Source: Pseudolactococcus reticulitermitis (GTDB lineage Bacteria > Bacillota > Bacilli > Lactobacillales > Streptococcaceae). From it: DNA of 64,000 bases. Positions 43,242 to 53,241 of this stretch are shown piece by piece; position 1 is the stretch's first letter, and each line of letters begins with the position of its first letter. The notes below the pieces were generated by a model that ran no database searches, was not told the origin of the DNA, and saw only the letters and a program-made list of their open reading frames with translations. Position numbers and translations under genes: made by a program. The stretch is from the NCBI RefSeq assembly GCF_002260845.1, contig NZ_BEDT01000001.1:434001-498000 (forward strand), read 5' to 3'.

Positions 43242-45279
43242 CGGCATTTCTCCCATTCAGCAACAAATTTGCTCTTTTAATTATTTTACTAATAACTTCA
43301 GGAGTTGCTGCTTTCAAATCACTAGCCGAAATTTTTGAAAACATAGAAATATGAGTTGTTGGTTTACCACGTCCTAAGAAAAAATAATTATACCAGACCA
43401 TTAATCTTTTTTGATTTTCAGTGTAGGTACCACCATTCCCTCCATATTCTTTTAACGCTGAGCGTACTGCTGATTCTTTTTTGTCACTATATTCACTCAT
43501 AGGAGATTCTAGAAATTCTATATCTTTTACTTTTTCTTGTTTACCATTTATTATTACTATCGGTCCTTCATTTGTAGACAAAGTGCTTTTATAATTTTCT
43601 TCATACTTCTCAAGCATCATAAGATCAATATCCAAAGGAGAAGAATAGAATACATCGTATTTCTCAAGTCTAGCTACCCATGCATCCATATTACAAACTT
43701 CATCTTCTGATCTTTTATGCATATCATTTAATTTATCATCTGATAAAACTTCGTTATCCTGTATTAGCAAAAGTTCCTTTTTATCTTTACCAACATCTAT
43801 TAGTTGCTCCAAGGCATACTTAATTCTTCCCCATCCTCCACCATTACGCTCTCTATCTAAATCTAAGAGTGTAATATAAGGAATTTCTAAATCTGATAGT
43901 AATCTCCAAAAATGATTTACAAATCTTCCGCTTAGAGGTACGATAGATACTTCAGAAACATCAATATTACCAGCATCTAGCTCAAAAAATTTGGATAAAA
44001 TTAACTCTTCGCTATCCCCCTCACCTAAAATAACTAGTTTTGAAAAATAAAGTTCCGGGTAGGAGCTTACCGCCTCCTTTACAAATTTATATTGCTCTGA
44101 AATTTTTTCTTCCTCTGGTAAAGTGATATTTTTAACGGTCGTTGAATGTGAATTTATATCTAATCTAAAAAATCTGATTTCTTCTGGCTGAATTCTCTTA
44201 ATAATTGCTGGGGAATGTGACGTTAAAAGTACCTGAGCATTTTCTTTTTTAGATACACTTCTCAATTGAGAAATTAGCTTACCTAATAAATGAGGAGCAA
44301 TATGATTTTCAGGTTCTTCAACTGCAACAATTGTCAGAATTGGTGATGACAAATCAATTGATTTATCATTACCACCTTTCTCTTCATTCAATATCTTTTC
44401 TTCTATATCCAATAAACTTTCAATCATTGAGATATAGAAAAGTGATCGTAATCCATCTCCCATTTCATCTATACTTGATTTTCTAACACTTTTTTCTGAT
44501 GAAAAGACTACCTCGGCTTTCGTCAACAAACCTTCAATATGATCAGAATTAAAAATCAACGTTGCTTCGGAATATCTACTATCTGATTGATAATTTTTCC
44601 ATTCTTCGCTAATAGCATTTTTTAAAAGAGCAACTCCTTTTTCTTCTGTTGTTGCCTTATTTAATTCTCCAATTAACCCCTTAATGGTAGTCCGAGTACC
44701 ATCTTGCCAATTGATACTTTTCATTATTCTATGTAATATACTTCCAGATACATTTTTTAACTGAAGATTCGGATTCCTAATTGCTGGGATATAAATTACA
44801 CGGATTTTGTTTAAAACATTCCTATTAGCATTTTTCTTATCACTCTCAGTAATTTCGTCATTTTCAGAACAAGTGATAAAATAAACCTGAGAATCAATGG
44901 CACCTTCTAGTGTTCCATCTTCTATCCAATTAGCCTCTAATCTAATACGTAAATATGGATTTCCCTCTTGAGAATCAACAACATAGCTATTAAAATAGAG
45001 AGGAGTTTCATTAGCATTTATTTCTGCCTTAAAAACTGCCTCAATGTACAATTTTCTCTCACTTACAGTTTCTCCGCTATCTAGTTTTGACTGAAAAAAA
45101 TCATTTTTAAAAATTATTCTTTCGCTTGAATTTTCCGAAAATAATTTACTTAATGCCAATAATGCTGAGGATTTTCCCGAACTGTTAGCACCAATAAATC
45201 CATTTAAATCATCAATTTCAATTGTAGTTTCATTTTCAAATGAACGAAAGTTACAAATTTTCATTTTTGCTAATCTCAT
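43234..45279 (-). CDS. OLD-family ATPase/TOPRIM nuclease, GajA-like (Gabija-type defence)
   Basis: The 681-residue protein has an N-terminal ABC-type ATPase domain (KICNFRSFENETTIEI, Walker A IGANSSGKSSALLALS, LTIVAVEEPENHIAPHLLGK with Walker B, LLTSHSPAIIKRI) and a C-terminal TOPRIM nuclease domain (KLVILGEGDSEELILSKFFEL, then TLLDLDRERNGGG). OLD nuclease followed by a UvrD-like helicase is the Gabija composition, which cuts phage DNA when nucleotides are depleted. The ATG at 45279 has GGAG upstream. It is about 100 residues longer than the classic GajA, so a related OLD/helicase system is possible. Confidence 0.88.
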   Translation of the reverse strand: MRLAKMKICNFRSFENETTIEIDDLNGFIGANSSGKSSALLALSKLFSENSSERIIFKNDFFQSKLDSGETVSERKLYIEAVFKAEINANETPLYFNSYVVDSQEGNPYLRIRLEANWIEDGTLEGAIDSQVYFITCSENDEITESDKKNANRNVLNKIRVIYIPAIRNPNLQLKNVSGSILHRIMKSINWQDGTRTTIKGLIGELNKATTEEKGVALLKNAISEEWKNYQSDSRYSEATLIFNSDHIEGLLTKAEVVFSSEKSVRKSSIDEMGDGLRSLFYISMIESLLDIEEKILNEEKGGNDKSIDLSSPILTIVAVEEPENHIAPHLLGKLISQLRSVSKKENAQVLLTSHSPAIIKRIQPEEIRFFRLDINSHSTTVKNITLPEEEKISEQYKFVKEAVSSYPELYFSKLVILGEGDSEELILSKFFELDAGNIDVSEVSIVPLSGRFVNHFWRLLSDLEIPYITLLDLDRERNGGGWGRIKYALEQLIDVGKDKKELLLIQDNEVLSDDKLNDMHKRSEDEVCNMDAWVARLEKYDVFYSSPLDIDLMMLEKYEENYKSTLSTNEGPIVIINGKQEKVKDIEFLESPMSEYSDKKESAVRSALKEYGGNGGTYTENQKRLMVWYNYFFLGRGKPTTHISMFSKISASDLKAATPEVISKIIKRANLLLNGRNADE

Positions 45280-45546
45280 TTTTTCATCTCCATTAGTAAA
45301 ATATAATAACAAAACATAGTTAATATGACCAGTATTACCGTAATATTTGAATTGTGGATAACAGATTGTTACCTTTTATATAGATATATAAATACATAAC
45401 TACTATAATTATATCACTTTTTACCACTTTGATTTATTTGCATCAAAAATCAACAAGCTGATATTGAGGAGTGATTATTTCCCGAATGAAGATATAATGA
45501 ATAACTTCAAAATACCGTTTTAGGATTTAAAAACAAAAACAAAAAA

Positions 45547-45569
45547 AATCAGCTCACAACAAGCTGATT
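45547..45569 (-). terminator. Terminator after the integrase remnant
   Basis: AATCAGCT pairs with AGCTGATT around a 7-base loop and is followed on the minus strand by eight T. It begins exactly at the stop codon of the integrase-like tail. Confidence 0.65.
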
Positions 45570-45660
45570 CATTCAATCGGTTTACTCTCTTTTTTGGTGC
45601 TAAATTTGGTGCTTTTTAAAGCTGATTTTTCATCAGGTCAATCAATTCAATACTTTACAG
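45569..45660 (-). pseudogene. Degenerate C-terminal tail of a possible site-specific integrase; probable element end
   Basis: On the minus strand one frame reads SIELIDLMKNQL, then, after a one-base shift at a T3 run, KSTKFSTKKESKPIE and stop. Integrases of phages and ICEs in this group often end with such a Thr/Lys-rich tail, and a strong terminator follows. Upstream codons contain stops in all frames, so nothing larger survives. The gap 45280-45994 (715 bases) otherwise holds only AT-rich sequence and the terminator of the chromosomal operon, so the element/chromosome border is placed here. No att repeat could be confirmed because the other end is outside the window. Confidence 0.35.
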
Positions 45661-45810
45661 GTACCAAATATAATTGTGCCATGTTACCTTTACCTTCGTT
45701 TATTATGTACTTAATAGTTTATTGACGCATATTAGTTTCTCATGCGCCTAAATTTTTCATCACTAGGAATAAGCATTTAGCTTACAAAATTATATCACTA
45801 ATTTTTGAAT

Positions 45811-45844
45811 AAAAAAATAGAGAGCAGATATTTTACTCTCTATT
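45811..45844 (-). terminator. Terminator of the glycoside operon
   Basis: AATAGAGAG (45816-45824) pairs with CTCTCTATT (45836-45844), followed on the minus strand by a run of seven T. It lies about 150 bases after the GH1 gene stop. Confidence 0.7.
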
Positions 45845-45994
45845 ATATCATGTTAGCACTCCTTTTTCAGCGATTCTGGATAATTATACCTAGCTTTTAA
45901 GAGACAAATATGATGACACTCAGTTTCAGTTTTTATTTTGTTTGCTCCATGACTAAGGGGTTTAGCAATGTCAAAAGCAATTAAATTCTATCCT

Positions 45995-47374
45995 TTATGC
46001 TTCATAGCCATTCTGTTCGCTTAACTTCTTATACCAAAGCCCACTCTTCTTCACGGAACGCTTGTAATCATTCTCTAAGTCCACTCTATAAAAGCCATAA
46101 CGATTGCGATAGCCATTAAGCCAAGACCAACAATCTATAAAAGTCCATGCATGATAGCCAAAGCAATTGCTTCCCTCTTCGATGCCTTGATGAAGATAGC
46201 TGAGATGATCTTTCATAAAATCAATCCTGTAATCGTCTTGTATCATACCAGAATCGTCTATAAATCGCTCTTCATCAGCGATTCCCATACCATTTTCACT
46301 CACATACCACGGAAGATTATTATAGTCATTTTTCATCATCATAGCGACATCATAAATCGCTTCAGGGTAAATCTCCCAGCCTCGATAAGGGTTTATTTTC
46401 TTCTCTGCCCAATCATAAGGTTGATAAAAATCTTCTAATGCTTTTGCAGGATATGCTGCCATTTCTGGCGCTTGAACTCTGCTTGGCTGATAATAATTTA
46501 AGCCGATAAAGTCAACTGTGTTTTCGGCAATAGCTTTTTGATCTTCTGGCAGTGCATCAGGTAATAGGTCATGCTCTTTGAGAAGTGCTATCAATTCTTG
46601 ATTCATTTTCCCAAGTGCAACTGGATCAAGAAAACTTTTTATATTAAGCAAATCTGCTGCTGCTTTAGCTTTTAAATCTGCTACTGATTCACTACGTGAA
46701 TAACTTGGTGAAACATTCAGGATAATACCAATCGATCCCTTAGGTAAAATTTTTCTAAATTCTTGAACAGCTTTTACATGTGCCATTAACGTATGGTAAC
46801 CGACTTGAACTGCCTTTTTCAAATCTACAATAGCAGGATAATGGAAACCTTGTAAATAACCACATTCTATATGAACCATCGGCTCGTTAAAAGTCGTCCA
46901 ATCTTCAACCAAATCGCCAAAGCATTCAAAAGCTGTTCGAGCATAAAAGCTAAAAGCATCAACTGACTCTCTAGTCTCCCAACCTCCTTTTTCCATTAAC
47001 CACATCGGCATATCAAAATGAAAGAGATTGATGATTGGTTTGACGCCATTTTCTTTCATTTTTTCAAAGTAATCCCGATAGAAAGCCACTGCATCAGCAT
47101 TGACAATTTTGCCATCTGGGAGCAATCGTGTCCACTGAATTGAAGTCCGAATAGAGTTTAATCCGATTGCTTTCATCAATTTACAGTCCTCAGAATAACG
47201 TTCATAAAGATTTGAAGTTACTTCTGGTCCTTGACCTTCATTAAATTTTTCCGGGTTTTCTTTAAACCAGTAATCCCAAGTAGAAGCTGATTTCCCCTCT
47301 TTCAAGGCATAACCTTCCGTTTGTGGCCCTGATAAGGCAGCCCCCCATAAAAAATCTTCTGGAAATTTTTTCAT
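45995..47374 (-). CDS. Glycoside hydrolase family 1, 6-phospho-beta-glucosidase type
   Basis: The 459-residue enzyme begins FPEDFLWGAALSGPQTEG. The acid/base Glu lies in DWTTFNEPMVH and the nucleophile Glu in WYVSENGMGI. FGYHAWTFIDCWSWLNGY is the usual C-terminal GH1 sequence. The association with PTS genes indicates that it splits a phosphorylated glycoside in the cytoplasm. It is the last gene of the PTS/mannosidase operon, two bases after the RpiR regulator. Exact sugar specificity (gluco, galacto) is not certain. Confidence 0.93.
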   Translation of the reverse strand: MKKFPEDFLWGAALSGPQTEGYALKEGKSASTWDYWFKENPEKFNEGQGPEVTSNLYERYSEDCKLMKAIGLNSIRTSIQWTRLLPDGKIVNADAVAFYRDYFEKMKENGVKPIINLFHFDMPMWLMEKGGWETRESVDAFSFYARTAFECFGDLVEDWTTFNEPMVHIECGYLQGFHYPAIVDLKKAVQVGYHTLMAHVKAVQEFRKILPKGSIGIILNVSPSYSRSESVADLKAKAAADLLNIKSFLDPVALGKMNQELIALLKEHDLLPDALPEDQKAIAENTVDFIGLNYYQPSRVQAPEMAAYPAKALEDFYQPYDWAEKKINPYRGWEIYPEAIYDVAMMMKNDYNNLPWYVSENGMGIADEERFIDDSGMIQDDYRIDFMKDHLSYLHQGIEEGSNCFGYHAWTFIDCWSWLNGYRNRYGFYRVDLENDYKRSVKKSGLWYKKLSEQNGYEA

Positions 47375-47376
47375 TT

Positions 47377-48177
47377 TTAACCCTTCTTATTCTTGTGTAA
47401 AATTTCTTCAGATTTTATCCATTTCTTTACAGAATCAGAAAAGAGATGAAGATAGCGTTCGTATAGTATATCCAATTGAATTAAAATAGGAATTTGAGGC
47501 GATATATTTCCTGTCGATTCTTCATGCGTAAGTCCAGCTGAAATCAATGTGATATCCGCTTGTTTGATCAGATGTGAATTCGGATTAGAAGTAATGAGTG
47601 CGATTGGGATATTTTTCCCCTTTGTTATCATCATAGCTTCTAAAAGATTATTGTCCACTCCCCTTAGTGAAGCCACTATAATCATCTCGCCTTCTCGCGC
47701 AAACTCGGCTGACATTAAAATGGATTTTTCTTCCGAAATGACACGGACATATTTTCCGAATCGAGAAAACTTAAATGAAAAATCAGCTCCCGTATAACTG
47801 TTAAAACCTTTACCAAAGAAATGAATAATATTGTGTTCCTTTATTAAAGCACAAAGCTTATCAACCTCAACCTCGGAATAAGTATTGTCACTTCTGGTTG
47901 CTAAGGCATGATAAATCGCAGTCACCACTGATGAAATTGATGGCTCTTCTTTTTTATCTAAAGAAAGATTGTACAAAAACATGAGTTCTTTATAGTTATC
48001 TAACCCTATTTTTTTTGCAAAACGTGTGATTGAAGCCTTAGAGACAACTAAAGTTTGGGCAAGTTTATCTATATTCAGAGGGGCTTTTTTGCTTATAAAA
48101 TAGTTAGCTATTATTTCCTCGACATAGGTTAATTCTAAACGGTGTGATTCAATTAATATAAAAATATCGTCTTTCAT
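47377..48177 (-). CDS. RpiR/MurR-family transcription regulator (HTH plus SIS domain)
   Basis: The 266-residue regulator has an N-terminal helix-turn-helix (LAQTLVVSKASITRFAKKIG, residues 40-59) and a SIS sugar-phosphate-binding domain from about residue 105 (IIHFFGKGFNSYTGAD, then EFAREGEMIIVASLRG). It lies inside the operon between the alpha-mannosidase and GH1 genes, so it probably senses a sugar phosphate made by these enzymes and regulates the operon. Confidence 0.92.
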   Translation of the reverse strand: MKDDIFILIESHRLELTYVEEIIANYFISKKAPLNIDKLAQTLVVSKASITRFAKKIGLDNYKELMFLYNLSLDKKEEPSISSVVTAIYHALATRSDNTYSEVEVDKLCALIKEHNIIHFFGKGFNSYTGADFSFKFSRFGKYVRVISEEKSILMSAEFAREGEMIIVASLRGVDNNLLEAMMITKGKNIPIALITSNPNSHLIKQADITLISAGLTHEESTGNISPQIPILIQLDILYERYLHLFSDSVKKWIKSEEILHKNKKG

Positions 48178-48186
48178 GATTTTTCC

Positions 48187-50805
48187 TCAATCTATGAAAT
48201 GGACTGTTTTGATTTGTCCTGCTCTAAAATCTCCTAAATCAATTTTACCATTTTTCTGACGTTCAGTTAGAGCTATTCCTTTTAAATCAACAAATTCATA
48301 GAAAAGATCTCGAGGTGAAAGAATAACATTCTCTCCCTTGACAACTTCAAAACTCGGATTATAAACCCGTAAGTCCCATCCCCCATAAAGTTTGTTCTTA
48401 CGAAGTGAACTAAAGACCAGTTCAGGTGCTTTTAAGTTGATGTTTTCTGGAATAGAAATCTCTTCTTTCAAAGTGTTAGAGACAAAGTATTTCAAAGTCG
48501 TTGTGAAAAGATTAAGACCCTGATTCTGATAAAAAGGAAGCGATAAAGCATAATCAAGATATGCTTTACCAATTTGGGCTGGATTGTAGTCATGTTCCAA
48601 GTTGATGGCAAATTTAAATGTTAATTTCTCTAGTAATTGACTATCTGGTGTTGGGATATATTTAAAGGCATTTCCAGAAGCTACTCCTGGTCTTCTTAAT
48701 AAATCAGGACGTCCTAAAAACCCAACACTTCTAAATAAAGTTAAGGATAATTGACGATATTCTTCTCCAGTTAATTGATATTCTTTGATACCTTTGGCAA
48801 AGATTGTCCAACTGTTATTGCTATCATGTGCATTTACCCATTTCAGCATTGGATAAATAGATGTCGGTTCTTCTCGCCAGCCTATTTCTTGCCAGTCCTT
48901 CAGATGCGAATCTTCTACTTCACGTCTAACTGTTCCAAAAGGAGTGTCTGTGTAAGAATATCGATTCTCAAATGGCAGATTAATCACTGCTCGCATCCGA
49001 TGGTCCATCACTTTATTATCAATCACTAAGTGGCATTCAACTTGTTGACTTCCTTTTTTCAAAGTGACTTTTAATTCGTACGCTTGTTTTTGATTGCATT
49101 CTCCCTCTGCGCGAGCGTTTAAATCCTTAGGAAGTTTCCAAAAACCTGTTAAGAGCATTTCTTGATACTGTTCCCCACAAAAAGTTCTAATTTGGCTGTC
49201 GTCAAGTGTCAAATCAAATACTCTATCATCGTGAGCAGGTGAGTAATCATAAGTATCTCCCTCATCCCCACCATCCTCAAAGGATAAAATATTATGATAG
49301 ATTTTCTTCGTTTTCTTATCTAGTAGCTGAATCTGACCAGCAATAAAACTTAACTGATAATTATCATTTTCAATATAATCTTGTTGATCTATCGCAATAA
49401 CCTCTACCACATTTTTGTTTTCTGAAACTTGATAATTAACAAGACTTAGAGAAGGAATCGTAACCTCCATAGCTAGTTCATGAATATAATAGTATTTATT
49501 CGGATCTTTTTCACTTTCTTCTCGACGAATTTCTCCAGAATATTCTTTTACTCTTTTTATAAGATCAAAAGCAACAACCTTATTTTCTGAATCTCTCAAT
49601 TGAATATTTTCAAACTCTGTTGAAACTTGCACTTTCACTGTCTTCGTAACTTCCAAAGGAAGCGTATTAAAGAGACTGAGTTGATTGTGGCACACTTTTT
49701 CCTGTGATTCACTAATTTTTCTGGTCAAATAATCTACTATCGAATAAGAAAGTTGATCCGCTTCTACAAAACGTTCACGAATAACTCGATTGGTTTTGTC
49801 GCTATTGCATCCTCCGGCACTATCATGAGCATGGTTTTTAGCCAGTAATTTCCATATTCTATCAACTAACCCTTGTTTATTGGCAATACCAAGCTTTTCA
49901 GCCATAAGAAGCAGTGGTTCTACCTGATAGATCATGCGTCTTTCAAGTTTATCATTTAAATATTTGTGATCATAACGTGAGGAATAGATAGAACGGTGTA
50001 TCTTTGATACTGAACCAGAAATAAATTCTCCTTCAATAGTGTCCAAATCCTCTTTTTCAAGTTCTGAAAAAAGATCATCATAGTTGCTTTCCTTTAATTC
50101 ATAGTCACTAAGCTGTTGATTGTAAAAATCGATCCTATCACGGAGATTAAAATCAACATAACGTTGATCACCCCCAACGGGTAAAACGAGATTTTGGCCT
50201 ACAGCACCATCCTCAATTTGAGACATTAAATCTTGTGCTTGGTCACTATAAATGAGCCCAACCCCTACAAAATAACCATCTTTAATATTAGAGGTTAAGA
50301 CTTTTGAACCATCCTCAGCTTGCCAATAAAATTCTCGATCTCCTGTTTTTTCTTTTGGTAAACCACGCCAAAAGACCGTACGGTCAATTCCCAAACCCTT
50401 ATAAATTTTTGGCATGTCTTTACTCTGCCCGAAAGAATCTGGAAGATAACCAATATTCATATAGCTTCCTAAATCTTCCGCTAATGCCATACCCAACGTT
50501 AAATTTCTAATGATTGATTCTCCACTTACAATCAATTCATCAGTCTGAGTATACCAAGGGCCAATCCATAGTTTTTGAGATTGAACTAGCTTTTTAATTC
50601 TCGCTTTTTGTTCAGGAAAGCTTTGAAGGTATTCATCCAAAAGACTCATTTGTCCGTCTAAGAGATAATAAGAAATTTCATTATTTTCCAAGGCGGTCAT
50701 TACTTCATCCAAATGATATGACAATTGAACGAAAGATTCGTTACTGGTAAAATACCATTCCAGATCCCAATGCGTGTGGTGAATGACATGTACTTTTTTC
50801 TTCAT
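48187..50805 (-). CDS. Glycoside hydrolase family 38 alpha-mannosidase
   Basis: The 872-residue enzyme starts VHVIHHTHWDLEWYFTSN, the zinc-binding motif of GH38, and has NIGYLPDSFGQSKDMPKIYKG, which includes the catalytic Asp region. Further zinc ligands are in AKNHAHDSAGGCNSD. The length matches bacterial cytoplasmic alpha-mannosidases such as MngB, which cleaves mannosyl-6-phosphate-glycerate taken up by a fructose-family PTS. The neighbouring PTS of the same kind supports a phosphorylated mannoside substrate. Confidence 0.94.
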   Translation of the reverse strand: MKKKVHVIHHTHWDLEWYFTSNESFVQLSYHLDEVMTALENNEISYYLLDGQMSLLDEYLQSFPEQKARIKKLVQSQKLWIGPWYTQTDELIVSGESIIRNLTLGMALAEDLGSYMNIGYLPDSFGQSKDMPKIYKGLGIDRTVFWRGLPKEKTGDREFYWQAEDGSKVLTSNIKDGYFVGVGLIYSDQAQDLMSQIEDGAVGQNLVLPVGGDQRYVDFNLRDRIDFYNQQLSDYELKESNYDDLFSELEKEDLDTIEGEFISGSVSKIHRSIYSSRYDHKYLNDKLERRMIYQVEPLLLMAEKLGIANKQGLVDRIWKLLAKNHAHDSAGGCNSDKTNRVIRERFVEADQLSYSIVDYLTRKISESQEKVCHNQLSLFNTLPLEVTKTVKVQVSTEFENIQLRDSENKVVAFDLIKRVKEYSGEIRREESEKDPNKYYYIHELAMEVTIPSLSLVNYQVSENKNVVEVIAIDQQDYIENDNYQLSFIAGQIQLLDKKTKKIYHNILSFEDGGDEGDTYDYSPAHDDRVFDLTLDDSQIRTFCGEQYQEMLLTGFWKLPKDLNARAEGECNQKQAYELKVTLKKGSQQVECHLVIDNKVMDHRMRAVINLPFENRYSYTDTPFGTVRREVEDSHLKDWQEIGWREEPTSIYPMLKWVNAHDSNNSWTIFAKGIKEYQLTGEEYRQLSLTLFRSVGFLGRPDLLRRPGVASGNAFKYIPTPDSQLLEKLTFKFAINLEHDYNPAQIGKAYLDYALSLPFYQNQGLNLFTTTLKYFVSNTLKEEISIPENINLKAPELVFSSLRKNKLYGGWDLRVYNPSFEVVKGENVILSPRDLFYEFVDLKGIALTERQKNGKIDLGDFRAGQIKTVHFID

Positions 50806-50863
50806 TTTTATTTCCTTATTTATTTTTTTCCAAAAGCCAAATCAAGACGATTTGGTCTTTGAA

Positions 50864-51316
50864 TTAGAAATCAATTTTATCAATAATCTCAGTCAGATGA
50901 TTAGGATTGTTCTCTGACAAAATAGCTTCACGAAATTGGTCATCAATTAATTTCCTTGCAATCAAGCTCAAAAGCTTCAAGTGTTCGGTAGCACCTTCTT
51001 CTGGAATCGTCAAGGCAAGAGCTACTTTTACAGGTTTTCCATCCAGTGAATGCCATGGAATTTCATTTGCAAATTTGACAAAAAACATACCTGGTCTTAA
51101 ATTTGTCTTATGTTTACAATGCGGAATCGCAATGTGATCTTTAAAGCCTGTGGTAGCTTCTGCTTCTCTTTCTTTTAACCCTTCAAAATACTCTAATTCA
51201 TTGTCCACAGCACCTAGAGAATGTGCAAACTTGGCAATCACTCCGAATGCTTCTTCCTGTGTTTTTGCTGTTGTATCAAAGAGGATATGCTCTTTATTAA
51301 AAACTTCTTTATTCAT
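50864..51316 (-). CDS. PTS IIA component, fructose/mannitol family
   Basis: A 150-residue cytoplasmic phosphocarrier with the phosphorylation site DHIAIPHCKHKT (His of IPHC). It receives phosphate from HPr and passes it to IIB, encoded directly upstream. The 12-base spacing to the IIBC gene and a consistent ribosome site show one operon with the mannosidase. Confidence 0.94.
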   Translation of the reverse strand: MNKEVFNKEHILFDTTAKTQEEAFGVIAKFAHSLGAVDNELEYFEGLKEREAEATTGFKDHIAIPHCKHKTNLRPGMFFVKFANEIPWHSLDGKPVKVALALTIPEEGATEHLKLLSLIARKLIDDQFREAILSENNPNHLTEIIDKIDF

Positions 51317-51328
51317 TTTTTCACTTTC

Positions 51329-52822
51329 TTATTTTGAGCTTACTTTTACTGTTTTTTTAAATTCAAGGCCTCGAGTAAATCCAATGAGCAATGCTGTTGT
51401 CAAAACGCCTGCACATACACACAATATCCAAGTTACAAAAGGTATTGGCTGTTCAATGTAACCAATAAACGTTCCGAGTGGTGAGCCAATTCCGCCATAA
51501 AATTTCGAACCCGTTGCTGAGATAAGTCCACCTGCTACAGCTGAACCCACAACATTTGAGAAAATCATTCGTACTGGATGTGCTGCCACAAATGGAATCG
51601 CACCTTCAGTAACACCTACAATTCCCATACCAAAAGCAGCGCTGGCTGCAATTTTTTCATCTTTTGAAAATTTATTTTTAAATAATATGGTTGCTAACCA
51701 GACACCTAAAGGCGCTACAGAAATTGCTGCTTGAGTTGCTGTTCCTGGAACAAAATTTGCACCTTCTATGCCGTATTTCGCCATTGTATCTGTAAATATT
51801 GCTGTGCCAAATATTAAGGCAGTTTTATTAATTGGACCGCCTAAGTCAAACCCAATCATTGCGCCACAGATAGCTCCGATAATGATAGGTGCGCCTGCGT
51901 AGTTATTATTTAAATTTGTCAGTCCATCATACATGGCATCCATTCCCATTGAAATTGGATTTCCGAGGATATATAAGACAATCAAGCTGATGACAGCAGT
52001 TGCAATAAACGGAATAATCATAATAGGTACAATAGGCAGAACGATTTTAGGCCATTTAATTTTTTTCAACCCTTTGACCATGTAACCTACAAGGAATGCA
52101 ACGATAATAGCGCCTATAAAACCACCGCCTGCTTCAGTCCCTAAGAATTCTGGGTCATTTACTAGATATGCACCAATCATTGCAGGAGCTATAGCTGGTT
52201 TATCAGCTATAGAGTTTGCAACAAAACCTGCAAAAAGTGGAATCATCAACTTAAAACCCATTTGTCCAACATAAAATAGTTTCGACATGAGGAAGCCCAT
52301 TTGAGTCTTAGTGTCAAAGCCCCAGTTTACAATATGTCCTAAATCATCTCTTTGAAATGCATAAAGATTGGCAAGCGTAAGGAGAAGCCCCGCCGCAATA
52401 ACCATAGGTACCATGTAGGAAATACCACTCATCACGTGTGTCAAAAAGTTTACTTTATCTTTATCATTCCCGATTTGGATATTACCTACTTTACTCCCTT
52501 TTTTACCAAAAACTTCTGCTTCATCAAAAGCTTTTTTAATCAGGAATTCAGAATCCTCAATAGCAGGAATAGATTTCGTTACATAGAGAGGTTTACCTGT
52601 AAAGCGAATAGGGTCAATCTTGATATCTGAAGCAACAATTACTAAATCAGCATTTTCAATATCTTCTGGCGTTAAGACGTTCTCTGCACCAATGGCACCG
52701 TTAGTCTCCACTTTAACTTCATACCCCATTTTTTTAGCCGCTTTTTCAATAGACTCCGCAGCCATATAGGTATGAGCTATTCCAGCCGCACAGGCTGTAA
52801 CAGCTACTATTTTTTTTGACAT
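51329..52822 (-). CDS. PTS IIBC component, fructose family (probable mannoside transporter)
   Basis: The 497-residue protein has an N-terminal IIB domain with the phosphocysteine in VTACAAGIAHTYMAAES, then a IIC membrane domain of about eight to ten hydrophobic segments, including GFDLGGPINKTA, a fructose-family motif. It imports and phosphorylates a sugar; the downstream alpha-mannosidase suggests a mannosylglycerate- or mannobiose-like substrate (inference). First gene of the operon. Confidence 0.94.
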   Translation of the reverse strand: MSKKIVAVTACAAGIAHTYMAAESIEKAAKKMGYEVKVETNGAIGAENVLTPEDIENADLVIVASDIKIDPIRFTGKPLYVTKSIPAIEDSEFLIKKAFDEAEVFGKKGSKVGNIQIGNDKDKVNFLTHVMSGISYMVPMVIAAGLLLTLANLYAFQRDDLGHIVNWGFDTKTQMGFLMSKLFYVGQMGFKLMIPLFAGFVANSIADKPAIAPAMIGAYLVNDPEFLGTEAGGGFIGAIIVAFLVGYMVKGLKKIKWPKIVLPIVPIMIIPFIATAVISLIVLYILGNPISMGMDAMYDGLTNLNNNYAGAPIIIGAICGAMIGFDLGGPINKTALIFGTAIFTDTMAKYGIEGANFVPGTATQAAISVAPLGVWLATILFKNKFSKDEKIAASAAFGMGIVGVTEGAIPFVAAHPVRMIFSNVVGSAVAGGLISATGSKFYGGIGSPLGTFIGYIEQPIPFVTWILCVCAGVLTTALLIGFTRGLEFKKTVKVSSK

Positions 52823-52866
52823 TTTGTTTCCTCCAAAATTTTTCTTTTCATTTTTGTTATATTATT

Positions 52867-52914
52867 AATATAGCACCTCTCATTTTCAAATACAATAGAA
52901 AGTTAAGCGCTTTC
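52867..52914 (-). promoter_or_regulatory. Promoter and cre-like site of the PTS/mannosidase operon
   Basis: Minus-strand TTGTAT (52895-52890), 17 bases, TATATT (52872-52867), located 45 bases before the IIBC start. The dyad GAAAGCGCTTAACTTTC (52914-52898) overlaps the -35 side and resembles a CcpA cre box, as expected for a sugar operon under catabolite repression. The remaining gap up to 53292 holds A/T-rich sequence and the next terminator, and no gene. Confidence 0.65.
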
Positions 52915-53241
52915 TTTATTCGGTTTCTATTCTCATTTTTTTCATTAGACTTGATACTTTTTTCACAAAATACTATAACAGACTCATTTTGAACTGATCA
53001 AACTCCAGTTATATAACAAATGGAATAAAATTTATTCCCTGACTATTTGAAATAAAGAGTTTGATTGTAAATGATCAAACAAACAAATACAAGCTGATAA
53101 TGTGCTTGAGAAATTAAAAACAGTTTAATTATTGCTAAAAGCTATCAAAATCACAAAAGACCTATCAATTTGAGAGTTAGTCTTGCTGATAAGATTTGCA
53201 ATCAGAGTCGTGTTTCGCAGTAAGTTTAAGATACAACCATC

